Below, in pieces: positions 25,418 to 32,414 of a stretch of 64,000 bases of DNA. The stretch is from contig NZ_VYXP01000002.1 in the NCBI RefSeq assembly GCF_008725655.1, positions 524,026 to 588,025 of the forward strand. The letters run 5' to 3'. Source of the stretch: Marinihelvus fidelis (GTDB lineage: Bacteria; Pseudomonadota; Gammaproteobacteria; Xanthomonadales; SZUA-36). Below the pieces are notes generated by a model. It was not told the origin of the DNA and did no database searches. It worked only from the letters and a program-made list of their open reading frames with translations. The position numbers and the translations under genes were made by a program. The stretch's first letter is position 1, and every line of letters begins with the position of its first letter.

Positions 25418-26560
25418 GTGAACGGACAACTGCCGGAAAGCGTTCCCCTTGCGGGCCTCGACCTTCGGGCCCGCACCGATGAGCTGAGACCGGAACATGC
25501 CGTGGTCCGGAACGCCCGGGGCGAGTGGGTGTTGCTCAGACATGCCGAAGTGCTCGCGGCGGCGTTGGACGACGAGCGGTTTTCCAGCGGGGCGTCGCGA
25601 TTCCTGCAGATACCGAACGGCCTCAATGGCGAAACGCACTCGCGATACCGGAACATCGTCGACCGATACCTCAGCCGTGAGGCGCTGACGCCATTCATTT
25701 CCATTTTCGAACAGGTCGCCGAGCAGCTGGTGGCGACGTTGCCCAGACGGAACACGCTCTGCGCCGTGACCGACATCGGAATGCCGTTCGGGGTCCGGGC
25801 CCAGTGTGCCTGGCTGGGTTGGCCCGGAGAACTGGAATGCGATCTGCTGGCCTGGATCCGGGAGAACTTCGCGGTCGCCCGGAGCGCGGACCCCGCGAGA
25901 GCGGCCGCGGTGGCTGAGCGGTTCGACGGTATCATACGCTCGGTCATCGCACCGCGACGCGCGCCCGGCGCGCCACACAGCGACGACGTCACCACCAGGC
26001 TGTGCCGTGAGCAGGTGAACGGGCGTTCGCTGACCGACGAGGAACTAGTTTCAATCCTCCGCAACTGGACGGGTGGCGATCTCGGGTCCATCGCCTTATC
26101 AGTCGGCGTGTTGCTGGAATTCCTGGGGCGCCACCCGGCGCTGATGAGACAACTGCGTTCAGCGACGGGCGCGAGAGTGGATGCGGTGATCGACGAGATA
26201 CTGCGCCTCGACGACCCGTTCGTGTCCAACCGCCGCGTTACCACCTGCCCCGTACGAATTGGCGGTCATGAAATTCCCGAAGGTGCCACGGTCAGGCTGA
26301 ACTGGACCTCCGCCAACCGGGACGAACGCGTATTCGACCACAATTGTTTCGATCCCGAGGGTCACGCGGCGGCGAATCTCGTCTTCGGCGCCGGCAGGCA
26401 CGTCTGTCCGGGACGCTTGTTGGCCACATGGGAACTCAGAATACTGGCCCGGTCGTTGCTGTCGGCGGTCCAGTCGCTCTACCTGGCCGACGATCTGCCG
26501 CCGGAACGCGAAACGGCGCCACTCGGCGGTTATCGCCGGGTTCCCGTGGTGATCACCTAG
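25418..26560 (+). CDS. Cytochrome P450 with atypical helix I
   Basis: 380 residues, GTG start, weak ribosome site, no membrane anchor. Heme-binding loop FGAGRHVCPGRLLA (Cys near 334), ExxR in DEILRLD, and helix C pattern THSRYRNIV are all present. Helix I reads NWTGGDLGSIALSVG: where most P450s have A/G-G-x-D/E-T, this has G-G-D-L-G, so the acid-alcohol pair used to activate oxygen is missing. That may mean a peroxygenase or a nitric-oxide-reductase-type reaction rather than a monooxygenase. It is only 27 bases behind the M49 gene and ahead of rnk and nnrS; no redox partner gene is seen. Confidence 0.88.
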   Translation: MNGQLPESVPLAGLDLRARTDELRPEHAVVRNARGEWVLLRHAEVLAAALDDERFSSGASRFLQIPNGLNGETHSRYRNIVDRYLSREALTPFISIFEQVAEQLVATLPRRNTLCAVTDIGMPFGVRAQCAWLGWPGELECDLLAWIRENFAVARSADPARAAAVAERFDGIIRSVIAPRRAPGAPHSDDVTTRLCREQVNGRSLTDEELVSILRNWTGGDLGSIALSVGVLLEFLGRHPALMRQLRSATGARVDAVIDEILRLDDPFVSNRRVTTCPVRIGGHEIPEGATVRLNWTSANRDERVFDHNCFDPEGHAAANLVFGAGRHVCPGRLLATWELRILARSLLSAVQSLYLADDLPPERETAPLGGYRRVPVVIT

Positions 26561-26658
26561 GCGCCGAATGCGGTCCGGTGGCTTTTATTCACCGGTGTAC
26601 CCATAATCCCGGATACCTGCTTCCGGACGACGCAAAACCGACTGCGTCGCCGATCACC

Positions 26659-27084
26659 ATGAGCGATGAAATGAATACAAGACCGGAAATCACCCTCTCA
26701 TCCATGGACCTGGAACGCCTTTACGCACTCCTGGAAGGACTGCCGGCCGACGACATCGCCAGCGTCAGCGGTCTGGAGGCGGAACTGGAACGCGCGAAAG
26801 TCGTGGAGCCAAGGGACATCCCCTCGACGACCGTGACCATGAACTCGACCGTGCGATTTTTCGTCGAATCCTCGCAAAGCGAATTCGAGCTCACGCTGGT
26901 CTATCCCAGGGACATGGACTCGAGCGGGAAAACCATCTCCATCCTGGCGCCGGTGGGCAGTGCGCTCCTCGGCCTTTCCCAGGGCGATGAAATCGAATGG
27001 CCCAAACCGGGCGGCGGATTCCTGAAAGTTCGCATCACCGACGTCCTCTACCAGCCCGAGCGAGCCGGCGACTACCACCGATAG
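26659..27084 (+). CDS. rnk: Regulator of nucleoside diphosphate kinase (Rnk)
   Basis: 141 residues from ATG 26659. A helical N-terminus (SSMDLERLYALLEGLP) and a GreA/GreB C-terminal-type FKBP-like domain (VTMNSTVRFFVES, ELTLVYPRDMDSSGKTISILAPVGSALLGLSQGDEIEWP). Rnk binds RNA polymerase in the secondary-channel region but, lacking the full GreA coiled coil, does not cleave RNA. The 98-base gap from the P450 gene allows a separate promoter. Confidence 0.92.
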   Translation: MSDEMNTRPEITLSSMDLERLYALLEGLPADDIASVSGLEAELERAKVVEPRDIPSTTVTMNSTVRFFVESSQSEFELTLVYPRDMDSSGKTISILAPVGSALLGLSQGDEIEWPKPGGGFLKVRITDVLYQPERAGDYHR

Positions 27085-27109
27085 CGACCCTCGCCCGCGG
27101 CCGGTCGGC

Positions 27110-27151
27110 TTGACCGCGGTCAAGCCGAACCTGGTCACTGGCGTGTATGAT
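27110..27151 (+). promoter_or_regulatory. FNR/Dnr-type box and -10 of the nnrS operon
   Basis: TTGACCGCGGTCAA (27110-27123) is a perfect palindrome of the FNR/Dnr/Nnr class (TTGAn-N4-nTCAA). TATGAT (27146-27151) is a good -10; transcription from about 27158 puts the palindrome centre at -41.5, the class II activator position. No strong -35 is needed or seen. Confidence 0.65.
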
Positions 27152-27155
27152 GGTA

Positions 27156-27174
27156 TTTAATGATAATCATTCTC
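27156..27174 (+). promoter_or_regulatory. Fur box over the nnrS operon start point
   Basis: TTTAATGATAATCATTCTC matches the 19-base Fur consensus at 16 positions and covers the predicted +1. Iron-loaded Fur would block the promoter. Confidence 0.65.
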
Positions 27175-27229
27175 AATAAATACCTCATGCACATGATCAC
27201 TTTTGTGACAGGAACCAGGAGATAGTCCC

Positions 27230-27469
27230 GTGACCGCAGCTAATGCCCCAGATCGCCGGAAAAACGCACACCGGCAACGATGCCTGGAAAGCTGCCAGGC
27301 GGAGGACCATGCGCATCCGCAACGGTGCACGGGATTGGCGTGCCGGGGTGTCTGTCCCTGTGTCATCGGCGAGCTGCAGGCCCGCGACCCGCTGTTGAGC
27401 TCGCCCGGTGCGGTTGGACTGTTTTCCGGGCTCTGGTCGGACATGAACGCGATGGACGCGAGGCCATGA
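27230..27469 (+). CDS. Small Cys/His-rich protein coupled to nnrS
   Basis: 79 residues from GTG 27230 with AGGAG about 8 bases upstream. Between residues 18 and 45 it has six Cys and two His: C-x3-C, H-A-H-P, C-x4-C-x3-C-x-C. No signal peptide or membrane helix. Its stop overlaps the nnrS ATG (ATGA 27466), so it is translated with nnrS, and it is the first gene after the FNR/Fur promoter. A metal, iron-sulfur or nitric-oxide-reactive centre is plausible but not shown; I recognise no family. The alternative is a leader peptide. Confidence 0.55.
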   Translation: MTAANAPDRRKNAHRQRCLESCQAEDHAHPQRCTGLACRGVCPCVIGELQARDPLLSSPGAVGLFSGLWSDMNAMDARP

Positions 27470-28650
27470 AAACGGCAGGGGTCGGGTTGACGCTGTTCGC
27501 CTACGGCTTCCGTCCGTTCTTTCTCCTGGCCGGCTGGTTCGCGGTCGTCGGCCTGGGTGGGTGGCTGCTCATCTTCCAGGGACGGATGACCTGGTCCGGC
27601 GGCCTGCCGGTGACCCTGTGGCACGGCCACGAAATGCTGTTCGGCTTCGTCACCGCCGCCATTGCCGGCTTCATGCTGACCGCCGTCCCCAGTTGGACGG
27701 GCACCCGCGGTTTCGGTGGTTGGCCGCTTGTGGCGCTGGTCGCGCTCTGGCTCGCCGGGCGCGTCGTATTCGCGATGGCGGGCTCGGTACCGTACGGAAT
27801 TCTCGCCGTCCTGGAACTGACGTTTCTGCCCGCCCTGGCGGCGATGATCGCGCCGGCGCTACTGCGATCCCGCAACCGAAACACGAAGTTGTTGCTGGTT
27901 CTGCTCGCATTGTGGGCCGCCGACGTCGTATTCATGACCGGCTTGCGTCGCGGCGACGCCGCGCTTTCCGGAGCCTCGCTGACCTTCGCGCTGAACCTCG
28001 TGCTGTTGCTGATCACGGTCATCGGTGGGCGGATCGTTCCGGCCTTCACGGCCAACGCCCTGCGGCAGCGCAGCCACGAACCAATCCTTCGCGCCGTGCC
28101 CTGGCTGGAGCGCCTGGTCATCCTGGCCATGGTCGCGCTGCTGGTGATCGACGTGGTACTGCCGATGACGACCTGGGCCGGCGTTATCGCCGTTCTCGCA
28201 GGACTGGCGCAGGCGGCGCGTCTTTCACGTTGGAACGGGCAGCACACCCTCGCGGAACCCATCGTGTGGATATTGCACCTGGCCTATGCCTGGCTTCCAG
28301 TCGGATTGCTCCTCAAGGCAGCTTTCCTTCTCGGTGGTTTTTCCTGGGCCGCATTCTGGATGCACGCGCTCGGCGCCGGCGCCACCGCCACGATGATCCT
28401 GGCCGTCATGTCGCGGGCCTCGCTGGGACACACAGGACGCGAATTGCGGGTTCCACCCATCATGACGGTTTCATACCTGATGGTGACACTGGCGGCGGCG
28501 CTCCGCGTATTCGGTCCGGCGGTCCTGCCCTTCGCGTATGGCCAGCTGATCACCATCGCCGGCCTGTTGTGGATGGCGAGCTTTCTAGTTTTCGCCCTGG
28601 TATACACGCCCATCCTGCTAAGACCCAGGGTGGACGGAAAGCCGGGATGA
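27466..28650 (+). CDS. nnrS: NnrS-family heme/copper membrane protein
   Basis: 394 residues with about 12 membrane helices. Family motifs: FAYGFRPFFLLAG at the N-terminus, WHGHEMLFGFVTAAIAGFMLTAVPSWTG with likely His heme ligands, GGRIVPAFTANAL, and HALGAGATATMILAVMSRASLGHTGR. NnrS proteins protect cells from nitric-oxide stress and are controlled by NO-responsive or FNR-class regulators; the palindrome upstream agrees. Confidence 0.93.
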   Translation: MKTAGVGLTLFAYGFRPFFLLAGWFAVVGLGGWLLIFQGRMTWSGGLPVTLWHGHEMLFGFVTAAIAGFMLTAVPSWTGTRGFGGWPLVALVALWLAGRVVFAMAGSVPYGILAVLELTFLPALAAMIAPALLRSRNRNTKLLLVLLALWAADVVFMTGLRRGDAALSGASLTFALNLVLLLITVIGGRIVPAFTANALRQRSHEPILRAVPWLERLVILAMVALLVIDVVLPMTTWAGVIAVLAGLAQAARLSRWNGQHTLAEPIVWILHLAYAWLPVGLLLKAAFLLGGFSWAAFWMHALGAGATATMILAVMSRASLGHTGRELRVPPIMTVSYLMVTLAAALRVFGPAVLPFAYGQLITIAGLLWMASFLVFALVYTPILLRPRVDGKPG

Positions 28651-28763
28651 ACGCCTGCCATATCGAACCGACACGCTATTTTTCCGGCTGCGTACAAGAC
28701 GCTTGGGCGGCAGGGGTTTTGCTACACTGATCGCTTTTCCCGGCGACTTTGACGGACTTGAAA

Positions 28764-29825
28764 ATGGCGCGGCGACGGATGGTGGTGAAAGTGGGCAGCC
28801 AGGTGCTCTGCGAGAGTACCGGGGGGCTGTCGGCCGCGGTCCTGGCGGGCCTGGCGCGGCAGATCGCGGCGTTGCGCGCCGATGGCTGGGAAGTCGTACT
28901 GGTGTCTTCGGGCGCCGTGGCCGCCGGGGTGGGCGTGGTGGATGACGCCGGCTTCGACAACCCGGTCACGCGCCGCCAGGTGCTGGCCGCGGCCGGCCAG
29001 GTGCGGTTGATGGCCACCTGGGGGCTGCATTTTGCCGACCACGACCTGGCCATCGCCCAGGTGCTGGCCAGCAAGAGCGATTTCCAGAGCCGCGGGCATT
29101 ACCTGAACATGCGCGGTTGCCTGGAGGGGCTGCTGAGCGCCGGCCTGTTGCCGGTGGTGAACGAGAACGACGTGGTCTCCGTCACCGAGCTGATGTTTAC
29201 CGACAACGATGAACTCGCCGGACTGGTGGCGGCCATGGTCGGCGCCAGCCACCTGTGCCTGCTGACCCAGGTGGCCGGGGTGCTGGATGCCGAGGGCACC
29301 CTGGTGGAACGCTGGGACGATGAAACCCACGACGCCGATGCGCTATTGCAGCGCGGCACCTCGAAACTGGGGCGCGGCGGCATGCACAGCAAGCTGGCCA
29401 CGGCGCGCAAGGCCGCCGGACTGGGCATCGAAACGCTGGTGGCCGATGGCCGCGACGAAGGCGTGCTGGCGGGCTTCGCCGACGGCGCCGCGCGCGGCAC
29501 GGTGTTTCCGGCGGGTGGCCAGGCCTCGTCGGCAAGGCGCTGGCTGGCCAGCATGGACGGCCACACGCTGGGCGCGGCCGTGGTCAACGCCGGCGCCGAG
29601 GCGGTGCTGACTGACCCCGCGAAACTCGCCAGCGTGCTGCCGGTGGGCGTGGAAGCCGTCGAGGGCGAGTTCCTGCGTGGCGACGTCATCGAGGTGCGTG
29701 CCAGCGATGGTCGCGTGCTGGGCTGCGGGCGTTCACAATACGATCATGCCGAGGCGCGCGCCGCGCTCGGCCAACGCGACATGAAACCACTGATTCATTA
29801 TGACTACCTCTACCTGCTCGATTAA
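28764..29825 (+). CDS. proB: Glutamate 5-kinase
   Basis: 353 residues from ATG 28764 (an in-frame TTG at 28749 would add five). N-terminal amino-acid kinase domain: VVKVGSQVLCE, LVSSGAVAAG, PVVNENDVVSVTEL, FTDNDELAGLVA, GRGGMHSKLATA. A C-terminal PUA domain follows about residue 265. First step of proline synthesis, normally feedback-inhibited by proline. Its last 26 bases overlap proA. Confidence 0.95.
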   Translation: MARRRMVVKVGSQVLCESTGGLSAAVLAGLARQIAALRADGWEVVLVSSGAVAAGVGVVDDAGFDNPVTRRQVLAAAGQVRLMATWGLHFADHDLAIAQVLASKSDFQSRGHYLNMRGCLEGLLSAGLLPVVNENDVVSVTELMFTDNDELAGLVAAMVGASHLCLLTQVAGVLDAEGTLVERWDDETHDADALLQRGTSKLGRGGMHSKLATARKAAGLGIETLVADGRDEGVLAGFADGAARGTVFPAGGQASSARRWLASMDGHTLGAAVVNAGAEAVLTDPAKLASVLPVGVEAVEGEFLRGDVIEVRASDGRVLGCGRSQYDHAEARAALGQRDMKPLIHYDYLYLLD

Positions 29826-31116
29826 GGACATCACCCCCGCCACCAGCACCACTGAAGGCGGCATGCCCGCGGCCATTCGAGAAGGCCTGACCGGCGCCCG
29901 CGCCGCCGCCCGGCAGCTGGCGCGGATGACGCCAGAGACCTCGGCCAAGGTGCTGAACCGCGTGGCCGAGCGCGCGCTGGAGGCCACCGACGCCATCCTC
30001 GCCGCCAACCGCCAGGACCTGGCGCGCATGGACCCGGAGAACCCCAAGTACGACCGCCTGTTGCTGGACCCGGAGCGCCTGGCCGCCATCGCCGCCGACC
30101 TGACCCGGGTAGCGCAGCTACCCTGCCCCGTCGGCGAGGTGCTGGAAGAGAAGACCCTGGACAACGGCCTGGCGCTGACCAAGGTGCGCGTGCCAGTGGG
30201 CGTGATCGCCGTCATTTATGAATCGCGCCCCAATGTCACCTTCGACGTGTTCGCGCTGAGCCTGCGCAGCGGCAACGCCTGCGTACTGAAAGGCAGCAGC
30301 GACGCGCGCGACAGCAACGCCGTCATCGTCGGGCTGATTCACGAGGTGCTGGCCGAGTTCGGCCTGCCGGCAGGCGCCTGCTACCTGGCACCGCCCGAGC
30401 GCGAGATGCTGGGGCCTATCCTGGAAGCCAGTGACTACATCGATCTCGCCATCCCGCGCGGTTCCAAGGGCCTGATCGATTTCGTCCGCGACCACGCGCG
30501 AGTGCCGGTGATCGAGACCGGCGCCGGCATCGTCCACACCTATGTCGATGCCAGCGCTGACTTCGATCAGGCCAAAAAGATCATTACCAACGCCAAATCA
30601 CGCCGGGTCTCGGTGTGCAATGCGCTGGACACCCTGGTCCTGCACCGCGACTGGCTGCCGCAGCTGCCGGAACTGTTGTCGGACCTGGGCGAAACCCACA
30701 CCACCGAGGTCTACGCCGACGACGCCGCGTTTGCCGTACTCGAAGGCCACTACGCCGCCGCACTGCACCACGCCGCGCCCGAGCATTTCGGCCAGGAATT
30801 CCTGTCCATGCGGATGTCGGTGAAGGTGGTCGACGGGCTGGATGAAGCGCTGGATCATATTCACGCGCATTCCTCGAAGCATTCCGAGGCCATCGTCGCC
30901 ACCGACCCGGCCGTCATCGAGCGCTTCCTGAACGAGGTCGATGCCGCTACCGTTTATGCCAACGCCTCCACGGCGTTCACCGACGGCGGGCAGTTCGGCA
31001 TGGGCGCTGAGATCGGCATCAGCACGCAGAAACTGCACGCGCGCGGACCGATGGCCTTACCGGAGTTGACGTCCTACAAGTGGGTGGTGCGCGGCGACGG
31101 ACAGACGCGCGACTAG
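29800..31116 (+). CDS. proA: Glutamate-5-semialdehyde dehydrogenase
   Basis: 438 residues. Family motifs: VPVGVIAVIYESRPNVT, LKGSSDARDSN, AIPRGSKGLIDFV, VIETGAGIVHTYVD and the catalytic Cys in SRRVSVCNALDTLVLH. Reduces glutamyl phosphate from ProB. ATG 29800 lies inside proB; the first 20 residues are not conserved, so ATG at about 29863 (MPAAIREGL) is another possible start. Converges with the LacI-type gene, overlapping it by four bases. Confidence 0.95.
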   Translation: MTTSTCSIKDITPATSTTEGGMPAAIREGLTGARAAARQLARMTPETSAKVLNRVAERALEATDAILAANRQDLARMDPENPKYDRLLLDPERLAAIAADLTRVAQLPCPVGEVLEEKTLDNGLALTKVRVPVGVIAVIYESRPNVTFDVFALSLRSGNACVLKGSSDARDSNAVIVGLIHEVLAEFGLPAGACYLAPPEREMLGPILEASDYIDLAIPRGSKGLIDFVRDHARVPVIETGAGIVHTYVDASADFDQAKKIITNAKSRRVSVCNALDTLVLHRDWLPQLPELLSDLGETHTTEVYADDAAFAVLEGHYAAALHHAAPEHFGQEFLSMRMSVKVVDGLDEALDHIHAHSSKHSEAIVATDPAVIERFLNEVDAATVYANASTAFTDGGQFGMGAEIGISTQKLHARGPMALPELTSYKWVVRGDGQTRD

Positions 31117-32150
31117 CCGCGGTCGCGGCCACCGCAGGAACCACGCACGACCAGTTCCATCGGCAGCAGCTGCGACTGCCCCGGCTGGCCGTCGATCATC
31201 GCCAGCAGGTTGTCGACCAGGGCCTCGGCCGCGGCGCGGGTGTCCTGGCGCATGGTGGTGAGTGACGGCGTAAAGTAGGACGCCGCCGGGATGTCATCGA
31301 AACCGGCCACGGAAACATCTTCGGGGATCGACAGGCCAGCCTTGCGCATACGCTTCATCGCGCCGATGGCGATCAGGTCGCTGGCCCCGAGCACGGCGTC
31401 GAACTGCGCTCCGCTCTCCAGCAGTCGATCCATGGCCTGAAAGCCGGACGTTTCCTGGTTCTCCGCATCCACGCGTAATTCGTCGCGCACCCAGACGCCT
31501 TCGTTTTCCAGCGCCGCGCAGTAACCCTCAAAACGCTGCTTGAACTCCGGGCAGTCATCACTGGCGCCGCCGATAAAGGCAATGCGCCGCCGGCCCAGCG
31601 CCAGCAGGTGCCGGGTGATGATTTCACCGCCGTTGCGGTTGCGGCAGCCAATGGCGTGGCCTTCCAGCTCCGGCGTGGTCGCGCCCCAGATGACGAAATG
31701 GCCGCCATCGTCGTGCAGCCGGCGCAGCTTGTCGGAAATCTTGCCGTAGTCGCCGTAGCCCAACAGGATGATGCCATCGGCGCGGTTGGCGGCCTCGTAC
31801 TCGTACAGCCAGTCGTCGCTGAGCTGCTGGAACGACACCAGTACATCGTAGCCGCGGCGGGCGGCAAACCGAGTCGCGTTGCCCAGCAGCGAGAGGAAAA
31901 ACGGGTTGATCTGCGAGTCGTCGGTGGTCGGGTCCTCGAAAATCAGCAGCGCCAGCGTGTTACTGCGCTGCGAGCGCAGACCGGCGGCGCTGCGGTCGAC
32001 CCGGTAATTGAGCTCGCGGGCGATACGCTTGACCTTCTGCCGGGTCTCGACGTTGACCAGCGGACTGTTTCTCAGCGCCCTCGACACGGTGGCCTGCGAC
32101 ACGCCGGCCGCCTGCGCGATGTCAAACGATGTGGTTTTTCCTGAGCCCAT
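31113..32150 (-). CDS. LacI-family regulator of the maltodextrin locus
   Basis: 345 residues from ATG 32150. N-terminal helix-turn-helix TSFDIAQAAGVSQATVSRALRNSPLVN, hinge YRVDRSAAGLRS, then a periplasmic-binding-like effector domain (VSVAGFDDIPAASYFTPSLTTMRQD). It is divergent from the TonB-dependent receptor gene with a 14-bp operator between them. A sugar, probably maltose or a maltodextrin, should release it; the sugar is inferred from the neighbours. Confidence 0.9.
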   Translation of the reverse strand: MGSGKTTSFDIAQAAGVSQATVSRALRNSPLVNVETRQKVKRIARELNYRVDRSAAGLRSQRSNTLALLIFEDPTTDDSQINPFFLSLLGNATRFAARRGYDVLVSFQQLSDDWLYEYEAANRADGIILLGYGDYGKISDKLRRLHDDGGHFVIWGATTPELEGHAIGCRNRNGGEIITRHLLALGRRRIAFIGGASDDCPEFKQRFEGYCAALENEGVWVRDELRVDAENQETSGFQAMDRLLESGAQFDAVLGASDLIAIGAMKRMRKAGLSIPEDVSVAGFDDIPAASYFTPSLTTMRQDTRAAAEALVDNLLAMIDGQPGQSQLLPMELVVRGSCGGRDRG

Positions 32151-32308
32151 GGGTCTCTTTTTTCTGACGCCGACGGGGGTAATTCCGTGGCCGGCGGTTA
32201 TGGCCGATATCATAGCACTGACGCGGGTTTGCGTGACTTTTCACCCTTGAATCCACGCCGCGATAATGACACCGCAGGACAACGTGTCCGCCGTGTGACC
32301 CCCTGATC

Positions 32309-32322
32309 TGAATACGTTTGCA
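32309..32322 (+). promoter_or_regulatory. LacI-type operator 1
   Basis: TGAATACGTTTGCA is a near-palindrome with the central CG typical of LacI-family sites (pattern TGnAAnCGnTTnCA). The exact same 14 bases recur inverted at 38816-38829. It lies 93 bases before the receptor gene and 159 bases before the regulator gene. Confidence 0.75.
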
Positions 32323-32414
32323 AGTTCTTGTTCCCCCGAATGGGCCGGGCGTATGGTTTCGCCACAGTGCAGATTCCAAGGCACACGGCTCATTCAATTC
32401 GATCGGGGATCCAC

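Noticed and set aside
26344-26658. Long N-terminal extension of rnk from 26344
   Set aside because: It overlaps the P450 heme-binding coding region in another frame; Rnk length and start motif fit ATG 26659.
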